Positions 52,720-60,165 of a stretch of DNA of 64,000 nucleotides are shown here, one piece after another (the first letter of the stretch is position 1; each line of letters opens with the position of its first letter). The notes beneath the pieces were generated by a model. The model saw only the letters and a program-made list of their open reading frames with translations. It made no database searches and had not been told where the DNA came from. Position numbers and translations under genes: made by a program. The stretch lies in the NCBI RefSeq assembly GCF_002270415.1, contig NZ_NNRI01000013.1:62001-126000 (forward strand), written 5' to 3'. This stretch comes from Mesorhizobium sophorae (GTDB taxonomy: Bacteria > Pseudomonadota > Alphaproteobacteria > Rhizobiales > Rhizobiaceae).

Positions 52720-53025
52720 CTACTTGCCCAGCATCCGATAGCTGCCCACGACGGTCATTTCCTCACGTTGAGGGCGCTCAATACAACGGTCGCGGATGCC
52801 GTTCTGAAAGGCCCCGAATGCCGCAAGCCCGGTGATGAGTTCGGAATGGGCATCAGTTTCCGTTTCGACCAGATGGACAAAGGTCCCGTCGCCGGCCCGC
52901 AACGTCATATAGCGAACGCCGTCCGGAGATTTGTTGCTCAGTTCCTGGAACACGGCCTTGATCAGCCGCTCGTTCTCATCGGCCAGTTCCGGCTTGGTCT
53001 TGTAGCGTATCAGGTGGCGTTTCAT
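52720..53025 (-). CDS. Small dimeric-barrel-like protein upstream of the ECF sigma gene
   Basis: A 101-residue cytoplasmic protein. The pattern (M-K-R-H-L-I-R-Y-K-T-K-P-E-L-A-D-E-N-E-R-L-I, later G-T-F-V-H-L-V-E) looks like a ferredoxin-like or antibiotic-monooxygenase-type dimeric barrel; I do not recognise a closer family. AAGGAAC precedes the ATG at 53025; the frame is open further upstream, but that part is not protein-like. The gene reads into the sigma factor gene with a 15-base gap, suggesting co-expression and perhaps a sensing or detoxifying role in that regulon. Confidence 0.72.
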   Translation of the reverse strand: MKRHLIRYKTKPELADENERLIKAVFQELSNKSPDGVRYMTLRAGDGTFVHLVETETDAHSELITGLAAFGAFQNGIRDRCIERPQREEMTVVGSYRMLGK

Positions 53026-53147
53026 CGTGATTGTTCCTTGGATCGTGTTTCGCCTTGCCGGCCCACTCTGTCGAGACGTTTCCGGGAAGCCCGAGGATTC
53101 GGGGTGCCAGGAATTATTCGGTGCCGTGCCGCCACAACACCGGTGCG

Positions 53148-53579
53148 TCACTCACGGACGAGCAGGCGCTTGAGCATGGGTTCGATGCGTGACAGCTCGT
53201 CGAGATGTGCTGCCGACAGCTCGGCCAGGCAATCGTCGGCGCGCTCGGTCAGCCGCAGCAGCACGCGGCGATGGTCATCCTTGTCCTGATCCCTTGCCAC
53301 CAGCCCTGCCTCGCAAAGGCGGTTGACCAGCTCGACGGCGCTGTGATGGCGAATGCGCAGGCGCTCCGCCAGATCGCCAATCGTCACCGGTCCGCCGCCC
53401 GGGAATCCCTTGATTGCAAGCAATGCCTGATGCTGGCGCGGCGTCAGGCCGGCTTCTTCCGCCTGGATCTGGCTGAATTCGAGGAAGCGGCGGATCAGGT
53501 AACGAAATTCGGACAGCCGCTGGTAGTCGGACTGCTTGATCGCCGGGCGTGGTTTCTGTGGCTGCGTCATACCAGACAT
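53148..53579 (-). CDS. MarR family transcriptional regulator
   Basis: A 143-residue winged-helix regulator. T-P-R-Q-H-Q-A-L-L-A-I-K-G, I-G-D-L-A-E-R-L-R-I-R-H-H-S-A-V-E-L-V-N-R-L (recognition helix) and the wing D-D-H-R-R-V-L-L-R-L-T are visible. Divergent from the ClC transporter gene, with a perfect inverted repeat in the gap, so control of that transporter and of itself is the simplest reading. Ligand unknown. Confidence 0.92.
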   Translation of the reverse strand: MSGMTQPQKPRPAIKQSDYQRLSEFRYLIRRFLEFSQIQAEEAGLTPRQHQALLAIKGFPGGGPVTIGDLAERLRIRHHSAVELVNRLCEAGLVARDQDKDDHRRVLLRLTERADDCLAELSAAHLDELSRIEPMLKRLLVRE

Positions 53580-53637
53580 TTGTTCGTTTTCCGGGAAAGC
53601 TCAAACGGATTTCGAGCAAAACCGACTTGAATATTTA

Positions 53638-53652
53638 TATCGTGTTACGATA
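53638..53652. promoter_or_regulatory. Probable MarR operator
   Basis: TATCGT-GTT-ACGATA is a perfect 6-base inverted repeat with a 3-base centre, set in an AT-rich tract (ATATTTATATCG) in the MarR/ClC divergent gap. Size and form fit MarR-family operators. It lies 59 bases before the MarR start and 80 before the ClC start. Confidence 0.7.
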
Positions 53653-53731
53653 CATAGCCAGCCGACAAAGCCGGCTGGCCGCCTCGACCATGCCGCGAGA
53701 TTCGGCTCGCTGCCAGAAAGCAAAGTCCGTC

Positions 53732-55534
53732 ATGAAGCCCAATCACTCCAATCCCGGTCATCTCAGGGATTTCACCACCGATGCCAGGGTGCTGCTCGTC
53801 GCCGCCATCGCCGTGGTGGTGGCGACGGCGGGGCTGTTTGCCGGCATCGCGCTTTTGAAACTGATCCGTCTTGCCACCAACATTGCCTATTTTGGCCAGT
53901 TCACGCTTGCCGATCTGAAGCTGCAGGACACGCCGTTGGGTTATGCCTCTGTCGTCGTCCCGGTGATCGGCGCGCTGATCATCGGCGTGATGGCGCGCTT
54001 CGGCAGCGAGAAGATCCGCGGCCACGGTATTCCGGAGGCAATCGAGGCGATCCTGCTCGGGCGCTCGAGGCTCGACGCCAAGGTTGCGATCCTGAAGCCG
54101 CTGTCGTCGGCGATTTCTATCGGCTCGGGCGGCCCGTTCGGCGCCGAGGGCCCGATCATCATGACGGGCGGCGCGATCGGCTCGCTGATCGCACAAATGC
54201 TGCCGGTCAGCGACAATGAGCGCAAGACGCTGCTGGTGGCAGGTGCGGCGGCCGGCATGACCACGGTCTTCGGCACACCGATCGCGGCCATCATGCTGGC
54301 GGTCGAACTGCTGCTTTTCGAATGGACCCCGCGCAGCTTCATTCCGGTGGCGGTCGCGGCAATCATTGCCGAGGTCGAGCGCACCATGCTGCATCTGCCG
54401 GGCCCGATCTTTCCGTTTCAGGGCGGCATGGAGGTGTCCTTTATCGGCCTTGCCGGCTGGGTCTCGATCGGAGTGGCGGCCGGCCTGTTGTCGGGGCTGC
54501 TGACGCAGATGGTCTATGCCTGCGAGGACGGCTTCCAGAAGCTGCCCATTCACTGGATGTGGTGGCCGATGCTGGGTGGCCTGGTGGTCGGCATAGGCGG
54601 ACTGATCGAGCCGCAGGCGCTCGGCGTCGGCTATGACAACATCACCGACATGCTGGATGGCCGCACGGTCGCCACCGCGGCACTCATCCTCCTTGTGGTG
54701 AAGGCCATAATCTGGTCGGTGGCGCTCGGTTCGGGAACGTCCGGGGGCGTGCTGGCACCGCTGCTGATCATGGGTGGTGCGATGGGAGCGGTGCTCGCCG
54801 GCGTTCTGCCCGCGGCCGATCCGGGCTTCTGGGCGCTGCTGGCGATGGCCGCCACCATGGGCGGCACGATGCGGGCGCCGTTGACCGCAACGTTCTTTGC
54901 CGTCGAGCTGACCGGCAACACGCACATGCTGGTGCCGCTGATCGCGGCCTGCGCGGCGGCACATGCCGTCACCGTGCTCTTGATGAAGCGTTCGATCCTG
55001 ACCGAGAAGATCGCCAGAAGGGGACATCATCTGGTTCGCGAATACCGTGTCGATCCCTTCGCCCTGACCAGGGTGCGCGAGGTGATGACCTCTCAGGTCG
55101 AGAGCGTACCGGCTGCGATGACGCTGCATGGCGCGGCGGCGTTCCTGACGGCGCCGGAAACGCGGCATCCGAGCTTTCCCGTCGTCGACGAGAACGGGCA
55201 TGTGATCGGTCTCATCGATCCGCCGGCAATCCTGCGCTGGAGACGCGCCGGCACGCATCGCACCACGACGCTTGGCGAGCTGCTGGCCGGCAGCAAGATC
55301 ACGCTGGCCTATCCGGATGAGTACCTGGAGGGTCTCTCCGACAAGCTGCTGCTGGCCAACGTCTCCCATCTACCTGTCGTCACCCGTGAAAGCCTGCAGC
55401 TGGTCGGTTATGTCGGCTGGAAGGATCTGATGCGCGTGCGGTCGAGGAAACAGGCCGAGGAACGGGATCGCTCGACCCTGCTTGGTTTCGGCACCAGACG
55501 CAGGAAAAAGGCGGACGCGGTCGAGAGCCTCTAG
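53732..55534 (+). CDS. ClC family chloride channel/transporter with CBS domains
   Basis: A 600-residue ClC protein. The selectivity signature G-H-G-I-P-E-A (about 97-103) and G-S-G-G-P-F-G-A-E-G-P (131-141) are present; Glu139 is the gating glutamate required for fast gating or proton coupling. G-T-S-G-G-V-L-A-P-L-L follows near residue 335. Two CBS domains occupy about 445-580 (V-R-E-V-M-T-S-Q-V, then H-P-S-F-P-V-V-D-E-N-G-H-V-I-G-L-I). The start at ATG 53732 gives the usual short cytoplasmic N-terminus; an in-frame ATG at 53690 is possible. Probably MarR-controlled. Confidence 0.9.
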   Translation: MKPNHSNPGHLRDFTTDARVLLVAAIAVVVATAGLFAGIALLKLIRLATNIAYFGQFTLADLKLQDTPLGYASVVVPVIGALIIGVMARFGSEKIRGHGIPEAIEAILLGRSRLDAKVAILKPLSSAISIGSGGPFGAEGPIIMTGGAIGSLIAQMLPVSDNERKTLLVAGAAAGMTTVFGTPIAAIMLAVELLLFEWTPRSFIPVAVAAIIAEVERTMLHLPGPIFPFQGGMEVSFIGLAGWVSIGVAAGLLSGLLTQMVYACEDGFQKLPIHWMWWPMLGGLVVGIGGLIEPQALGVGYDNITDMLDGRTVATAALILLVVKAIIWSVALGSGTSGGVLAPLLIMGGAMGAVLAGVLPAADPGFWALLAMAATMGGTMRAPLTATFFAVELTGNTHMLVPLIAACAAAHAVTVLLMKRSILTEKIARRGHHLVREYRVDPFALTRVREVMTSQVESVPAAMTLHGAAAFLTAPETRHPSFPVVDENGHVIGLIDPPAILRWRRAGTHRTTTLGELLAGSKITLAYPDEYLEGLSDKLLLANVSHLPVVTRESLQLVGYVGWKDLMRVRSRKQAEERDRSTLLGFGTRRRKKADAVESL

Positions 55535-55686
55535 AAGCAATTCCAGGAAAAGTGTGAAACGGTTTTCCGTCCGGAATTGCGTCAAAACAACGAGTTAGAG
55601 CGGTTCGCCGTTACCGGGAAACGGCGAACCGCTCTAGAAGCAATTCCAGGAAAAGTGTGAAACGGTTTTCCGTCCGGAAGTGCGTA
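55531..55686. repeat. Two direct 53-base repeats flanking a perfect 17-base hairpin
   Basis: Copy 1 (55531-55583) and copy 2 (55634-55686) both begin CTAGAAGCAATTCCAGGAAA and end with TTTTCCGTCCGGAA(T/G)TGCGT, differing at about one base. Between them TAGAGCGGTTCGCCGTT (55596-55612) and its exact complement (55620-55636) form a 17-base stem. It lies between the ClC gene and the convergent RHH gene, and copy 1 begins inside the ClC stop region. Confidence 0.85.
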
Positions 55687-55697
55687 AAGTCAAAGAT

Positions 55698-55919
55698 TTA
55701 GCCGGCGCCGCGCTTTGCCCACTGCAGGACAAAGAGCCGGAGAGCCGAAGACAGGTTGGTGTCGCGGGGCCGCGTCTCGTCGACTTCGGCGACAAGAGCG
55801 GCGAGCGTCAGCTTCCTGGTCGCCGCGATCCCGACGAGATCGTCATAGAAGGGCTTTTCCAGCGAATAGCTGGTGCGGTGACCGCGAATGGTCACCGAGC
55901 GCTTTTCGACGGCGCTCAC
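55698..55919 (-). CDS. Ribbon-helix-helix domain-containing protein
   Basis: A 73-residue protein of the RHH_4 family (PF13467). The sequence V-E-K-R-S-V-T-I-R-G-H-R-T-S-Y-S-L-E-K-P-F-Y-D-D-L-V-G-I-A matches the family, with the beta strand that would enter the DNA groove at about residues 5-19. Such proteins are abundant in Rhizobiales; targets are unknown. It follows the DUF4169 and sspB genes on the same strand. Confidence 0.85.
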   Translation of the reverse strand: MSAVEKRSVTIRGHRTSYSLEKPFYDDLVGIAATRKLTLAALVAEVDETRPRDTNLSSALRLFVLQWAKRGAG

Positions 55920-55936
55920 GGCGGAGTGCTCATTTT

Positions 55937-55992
55937 GCTCTAAGCATCGGATTCATCCGGAAGCCGCCGCGCACCTTTTTGTCCGATGCTCT
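55937..55992 (-). repeat. AGAGCATCGGAC-type inverted repeat, copy 2, inside a coding end
   Basis: Read on the minus strand it starts AGAGCATCGGAC and ends GGATGAATCCGATGCTTAGA, the same ends as copy 1 at 950-1017. It supplies the last 16 or so codons and the TAG stop of the DUF4169 gene. Confidence 0.7.
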
Positions 55993-56185
55993 GGTTGTCC
56001 TTATCGCCAAAGGGTTCGCGACGGTGGCCAGCGACGAATTTGTCGCTCTTGTCGGCGATCATGCCGTCGCGTTCCTTTTCGGCCTTTGAACGACCGTGCA
56101 GCGCCCGGTTCTGTTCGGCGACGCGCAGTTTCTCGTCCCGCGCCTTCTGCTTGCGGGCCTGGCGGAGGTTGACGATGTCGGCCAT
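55940..56185 (-). CDS. DUF4169 family protein with repeat-derived C-terminus
   Basis: An 81-residue highly charged protein. M-A-D-I-V-N-L-R-Q-A-R-K-Q-K-A-R-D-E-K (residues 1-19) and G-R-S-K-A-E-K are the DUF4169 hallmarks; family members are typically about 60 residues. Residues from about 65 on (Q-S-I-G-Q-K-G-A-R-R-L-P-D-E-S-D-A) are encoded by an intergenic-type inverted repeat, so the C-terminus appears to be a recent extension. It lies 15 bases downstream of sspB, in a likely sspB-DUF4169-RHH operon. Confidence 0.85.
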   Translation of the reverse strand: MADIVNLRQARKQKARDEKLRVAEQNRALHGRSKAEKERDGMIADKSDKFVAGHRREPFGDKDNQSIGQKGARRLPDESDA

Positions 56186-56200
56186 GGCGCGAGGCGTGGA

Positions 56201-56743
56201 CTATTTCTTGCGGAAGGCGTCGAGCGAGACCACTTCGGCGCCCTTGGTGGCGGCGTCGGCAGCAGCGGGCTTCTTCTCCGACTCGGCGGTGGCGGCCTTC
56301 TTCTCGGCCTTCGGCTTTTTCTCGGAGACGATGGTCAGCGGCTCGGGCGAGGCCTCAGCGGCTGGTTCGTCGGCTGCCAGACCGTCCGTCTTGACGTCGA
56401 ATTCGAGTTCGAAATTGACCGAAGGATCATAGAAGCCGCGCACGGCCGAGAAGGGGATTTCGAGTTTCTCCGGCACGTCGGAGAAGGACAGGCCGACCTC
56501 GAAGCCGGTGTCGGTCACCTTCAAGTCCCAATACTGGAACTGGATGACGATGGTCATCTGCTCGGGATAGCGCTCGCGCAGCCGCGACGACACGCGCACG
56601 CCCGGCGCGCCGGTCAGAAAGGTGATGAAAAAGTGGTGGTTGCCGGGGAGGCCGGTGCGCGCGACTTCGGCCAGGACCTTGCGCATGACGCCGCGCAACG
56701 CCTCCTGGGCGAGAATGTCGTAGCGGATGTGGTCGTCGGCCAT
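56201..56743 (-). CDS. sspB: SspB-family ClpXP adaptor
   Basis: Alphaproteobacterial SspB, which tethers ssrA-tagged proteins to ClpXP for degradation. The 180-residue protein has the substrate-binding fold at 1-125 (H-I-R-Y-D-I-L-A-Q-E-A-L-R-G-V, H-H-F-F-I-T-F, V-I-Q-F-Q-Y-W-D-L). A Lys/Ala/Glu-rich flexible linker ends in V-V-S-L-D-A-F-R-K-K, the short ClpX-docking tail. The tmRNA gene that encodes the tag it recognises lies 3 kb away. Confidence 0.93.
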   Translation of the reverse strand: MADDHIRYDILAQEALRGVMRKVLAEVARTGLPGNHHFFITFLTGAPGVRVSSRLRERYPEQMTIVIQFQYWDLKVTDTGFEVGLSFSDVPEKLEIPFSAVRGFYDPSVNFELEFDVKTDGLAADEPAAEASPEPLTIVSEKKPKAEKKAATAESEKKPAAADAATKGAEVVSLDAFRKK

Positions 56744-56861
56744 GTGGCGGTCGGGTTCCGTTGAATCGTCCGCATAGCTGTAATCAAGCTTGAGCGCGGC
56801 GTAAACCGCATATAGATCACCTCCGCACCGAGACGAGGACTATTGCCGACGATTTGATCGC

Positions 56862-57551
56862 TCAGGCGCTGGCCAGCGCGGCCTGCTTTTCAACCGATGC
56901 GACGGACCGGCGCTTGCCAAACGCACGCAGGAAGGTGCGCACGCCATTGGTCGCCGACTGGAGCACCTCGTCCTCGCGCGGCGTGCCGCCGAGCATGAAG
57001 GTCGTTTGCAGCTCGGCATTGACGAGGCCGAGAAACTGGCGTGCCGCTACATCGGGATCCTCGATCGCGAGGTAACCGCCATAAGCCAGCCGCGCGAAGC
57101 GGGCGGCGATTGCCGGCCAGGTCCGGCCTGGGCCCTGTTCCAGCCATTCTGCAAACAGTTCGGGATAGCGCTCGCCTTCGGTCTGGATCAGCTTGCGCAG
57201 GAATTTTCCGTCGCGGTTGCAGATGCAGTTCTGGTTCAAGCGTACGGCAAAGCCGATCAGATCGGCTTCGAGGTCCTTGGGCTGATCGGGGAAGGTGGCG
57301 ATGGTGGCGAAAATGCCGGTATTGCAGCGCTCGGTCAGATCGCGCACCACGGCGACGAACAATTTTTCCTTGTCGCCATGATGGTTATAGACGGTCTGGC
57401 GTGAGACGCCGGCCTCGACCGCGATCAGGTCGATGTTGGCGCCGGCATAACCTTCGCGACAGAAGACTCCAGCTGCGGCGTCGACGATCGATATGCGCTT
57501 GGCCTCATGGCCGCGTGGCGGGAAAGTGTCAGGAGAAACGTGCAGCTTCAT
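56862..57551 (-). CDS. TetR/AcrR family transcriptional regulator
   Basis: A 229-residue repressor. The N-terminal HTH is I-S-I-V-D-A-A-A-G-V-F-C-R-E-G-Y, then I-A-V-E-A-G-V-S-R-Q-T-V-Y-N-H-H-G-D-K-E-K-L-F. The C-terminal half resembles the AefR-like ligand domain (F-G-L-V-N-A-E-L-Q-type segment). Divergent from the Bcr/CflA pump, with an inverted repeat inside the pump promoter, so repression of the pump is very likely. Confidence 0.92.
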   Translation of the reverse strand: MKLHVSPDTFPPRGHEAKRISIVDAAAGVFCREGYAGANIDLIAVEAGVSRQTVYNHHGDKEKLFVAVVRDLTERCNTGIFATIATFPDQPKDLEADLIGFAVRLNQNCICNRDGKFLRKLIQTEGERYPELFAEWLEQGPGRTWPAIAARFARLAYGGYLAIEDPDVAARQFLGLVNAELQTTFMLGGTPREDEVLQSATNGVRTFLRAFGKRRSVASVEKQAALASA

Positions 57552-57571
57552 AGAAATCTATATAGAGGTGA

Positions 57572-57600
57572 TTGACGAATTAGACAAGAGTGTCTAAATT
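57572..57600 (+). promoter_or_regulatory. Pump promoter with TetR operator in the spacer
   Basis: TTGACG (57572-57577), a 17-base spacer and TAAATT (57595-57600) form a good sigma-70-type promoter toward the MFS gene. TTAGACA-AGAG-TGTCTAA (57580-57597), a perfect 7-base inverted repeat, fills the spacer and part of the -10. A bound TetR protein would block RNA polymerase directly. Confidence 0.72.
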
Positions 57601-57740
57601 TATGGACACAATACGAAGAGATTTGGCTCCGGAGAGACGAACAGAATTCGCTCTTGGAGAGTCGGAATTTCAGGGGATGGAACGTCCTTGGGTTACCCGC
57701 CGGCCCGCGGCGGCAACCAGATTCGAAAGAAGCCTTTATC

Positions 57741-58946
57741 ATGAGTCCCAAATTCCTCCGCATTGCGGTCGTGCTCGGCTTGTTGTCCGCCATCGGCCCG
57801 TTCGCCATCGACATGTATCTTCCCGCGCTGCCTTCGATCGGCGCGGATCTGCACGCCGGCACCGCCGCCGTGCAGATGAGCCTGTTGATCTTCTTCCTGT
57901 CGATGGGTTTTGGCCAAATCATCGTTGGGCCGATCTCCGACATGGTCGGCCGCAAGCTGCCGCTCTATGGCGGCCTTGCGCTGTTCATGATCGGCGGCAT
58001 TGGTTCGGCAATGGCGCCGACCATCGAATGGCTGATCGCTTTCCGCTTCCTGCAGGGCCTTGGCGCCAGCGCCGGCATGGCCATTCCACGCGCCATCGTG
58101 CGTGACCTGCACACCGGCAATGAGGCTGCCAAGCTGATGTCGCTGCTGATGCTGGTGTTTTCGGTGTCGCCGATCCTGGCGCCGCTGACCGGCAGCCAGA
58201 TCATCGAGAATTTCGGCTGGCGCGCGGTGTTCTGGACGGTGACGGGTGCGGCAGTGCTTGCCACCATCCTGTTGGCGACTTCGCTCAAGGAGACGCGGCC
58301 GGTGGAAGACCGCGCCGGTTCCTCCTTTGCAACCGCGCTTTCCGGCTACCGCTTCCTGATGGGCGACCGCAACTTCCTCGGTCTAGTGGCGATCGCCGGT
58401 TTCGGCATTGCGAGTTTCTTCGTCTATCTTTCGAGCTCGTCGTTCATCCTGATCGACCACTACGGGCTTTCGCCTTCGGTCTATAGCGTGTTCTTCTCGA
58501 TCAATGCGGTCGCCTTTATCGGCATGTCGCAGCTGACGGGTCTGCTGGCCGAGCGCTTCGGGCTGCGGCGCGTGGTGCGTGTCGCGGTGACTGGCTACGC
58601 GACGACGATGGTGGTGCTGTTCGCGGTGATGGCGACAGGCATCGACCGGCTCGACGTGATGGCGGCGCTGCTGTTCGTCGGCTACGGCTTCCTCGGCCTG
58701 GTCATCCCGACCACCTCAGTGCTGGCCATGGAAGAGCATGGCGAGATCGCCGGCACGGCTTCGGCGTTGATGGGCACGCTGCACTTCGCCATCGGCGCGC
58801 TCGCCATGGGCGTCGCCGGGGTGTTCTTCGACGGCACGCCGCTGCCGATGGTGGCCGGCATCACGCTTTGCGCGGTGATCTCCTTCACGCTGGCCAAGGT
58901 CACGCTCGGCCGCTCGCGCGAAGCTGTTGAGGCGCCGGCGGAATAA
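57741..58946 (+). CDS. Bcr/CflA family multidrug efflux MFS transporter
   Basis: A 401-residue proton-driven exporter with twelve membrane segments. Typical traits: F-A-I-D-M-Y-L-P-A-L-P in TM1, G-P-I-S-D-M-V-G-R-K-L-P in the first cytoplasmic loop, and F-R-F-L-Q-G-L-G-A-S-A-G-M-A-I-P-R-A-I-V-R-D, the drug/H+ antiporter motif of this subfamily. The ATG at 57741 is chosen because the membrane segment then begins at once. Controlled by the divergent TetR regulator. Substrate range unknown. Confidence 0.9.
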   Translation: MSPKFLRIAVVLGLLSAIGPFAIDMYLPALPSIGADLHAGTAAVQMSLLIFFLSMGFGQIIVGPISDMVGRKLPLYGGLALFMIGGIGSAMAPTIEWLIAFRFLQGLGASAGMAIPRAIVRDLHTGNEAAKLMSLLMLVFSVSPILAPLTGSQIIENFGWRAVFWTVTGAAVLATILLATSLKETRPVEDRAGSSFATALSGYRFLMGDRNFLGLVAIAGFGIASFFVYLSSSSFILIDHYGLSPSVYSVFFSINAVAFIGMSQLTGLLAERFGLRRVVRVAVTGYATTMVVLFAVMATGIDRLDVMAALLFVGYGFLGLVIPTTSVLAMEEHGEIAGTASALMGTLHFAIGALAMGVAGVFFDGTPLPMVAGITLCAVISFTLAKVTLGRSREAVEAPAE

Positions 58947-58961
58947 ACAATTACAATCCAC

Positions 58962-58990
58962 GAAGAGGCCGGGCTCGCCCGGCCCTTCTT
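58962..58990. terminator. Bidirectional hairpin between the MFS and AAA genes
   Basis: GGCCGGGC-TC-GCCCGGCC (58967-58984), extended by GAAG on the left and CTTCTT on the right. It spans the 42-base gap between two convergent stop codons, and the right-hand CTTCTTAT gives a short T-rich tail for the rightward transcript. Confidence 0.75.
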
Positions 58991-59522
58991 ATCTCAATCC
59001 TGCCTCGGCCAGCACATAGCGCACCCGAACCTCGACCGGCGCCAATGGCAGCGGCACCAGCTCGTAACCCAGTTCCGAATAGACGCCGACCAGCGCATGA
59101 TAGGTGCGCTCGGCCTCGTCGAGCGTCTGCTTTCTCTCGGCATCCTGCGTGAAGATGTCAGGCCATGGCGGAGCAATGAAGACGCGGCCGGCATAGCGGA
59201 AGCGTTCGGCGGCATGCATGACGTGCTCGGGAACGCGCAGGTCGGTCAGGCGCAGATAGCCAAGCGTGTCCGGTACGCCGCGATCAAAAAAGACCGGGCC
59301 TGGGTGTTCGCACGCGACCTGATGGGAGCGCATCTCCCACGACAGCATCAACTCGGCGAACAGCGCGCGATCGTGCCAGGGCAGGGCGGTCCCGCCTATG
59401 ATGGCGCGGCCGGCTTCGACCGCGGTGGCGAAGCCTGCCCGGCGCAAGGCTTCGATCAATGTCGTCTTGCCGGAGCCGGGACCACCGGTCAGCACGAAGA
59501 ATCGATCGGAATTGTTTTGCAT
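58989..59522 (-). CDS. AAA family ATPase (AAA_28, nucleoside kinase-like)
   Basis: A 177-residue P-loop protein. Walker A is F-V-L-T-G-G-P-G-S-G-K-T-T (about 9-21), and the switch/Walker B region F-F-D-R-G-V-P-D lies around residue 78. Family members (COG3911) are predicted kinases or ATPases of unknown substrate. The ATG at 59522 starts just before the P-loop strand; an in-frame ATG at 59570 would add 16 residues. It is downstream of ssrA on the same strand. Confidence 0.85.
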   Translation of the reverse strand: MQNNSDRFFVLTGGPGSGKTTLIEALRRAGFATAVEAGRAIIGGTALPWHDRALFAELMLSWEMRSHQVACEHPGPVFFDRGVPDTLGYLRLTDLRVPEHVMHAAERFRYAGRVFIAPPWPDIFTQDAERKQTLDEAERTYHALVGVYSELGYELVPLPLAPVEVRVRYVLAEAGLR

Positions 59523-59639
59523 CTTTTGTCCATGGAGACGGGCACGCGGTGCTGCGCCCTTCGCGGCCATGGCGGTGCAAAGGGGCTGATCAGCCGAAGC
59601 TGTCGTTGCGCGTGAGGCGTATTGAAAGAGGGGAGAAGT

Positions 59640-59957
59640 GGAGGTTTCTGTTGCCAGGTACCTCCGAACCCCGCCTAGAAGTGCGAACCTCTAGGACTTG
59701 AATTGAAGCTATCGCACCGCATTAAGCAGCGAGACGTGCTTCCGCATAGTTGTCGTTGGCAACTATAAGTTTAGCCCGATGACGGTGGTACAATGCCGGG
59801 CAAAAGTACGATCTTTACACCTTCGTCGATCCTATTTCGCCCCCAGCAAAAACCGCCCTGTCTCGGCAGCGGCTTTTGGTGGAGGCGCCGGGTACCGCCC
59901 CCGGGTCCGAACGGCTTATTTCATCGCCCATTTATCGCCATAGTCGGTCAAGCCGAC
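59640..59957 (-). ncRNA. ssrA: Two-piece transfer-messenger RNA (permuted tmRNA)
   Basis: Rescues stalled ribosomes by trans-translation. The minus strand encodes the tag A-N-D-N-Y-A-E-A-R-L-A-A followed by TAA at 59760-59722. The gene is circularly permuted as in other alphaproteobacteria: the acceptor piece comes first and ends CGCCTCC-A-CCA at 59877. A 32-base intervening segment follows, then the coding piece begins GGGGGCG at 59844. GGGGGCG and CGCCTCC pair over seven positions with a G-U at pair 3, the alanine identity element. A hairpin at 59674-59695 follows the tag. Outer ends are approximate; TATATT at 59964-59969 (minus) may be the -10. This fills the gap 59571-60165; I see no other gene there. 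Confidence 0.93.
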
Positions 59958-60165
59958 AAAACGAATATAGGGGCCGATGGTGGAAAATGAAAGGCCGCAA
60001 TGGCACTTTGTCCCCATGGCAAAACCGCATTGCCAAGGGTTGACTTGGGCGCGGTCTCAACCGAAGCTTTGCAACGGTGAGGAGTTACCGACCTAGCGCA
60101 CAGGTTGCAGCAGCGCGCCACAGCCCTCATCGATCAGATTCGTGGCGCCGACGAGGGGAATTCTG

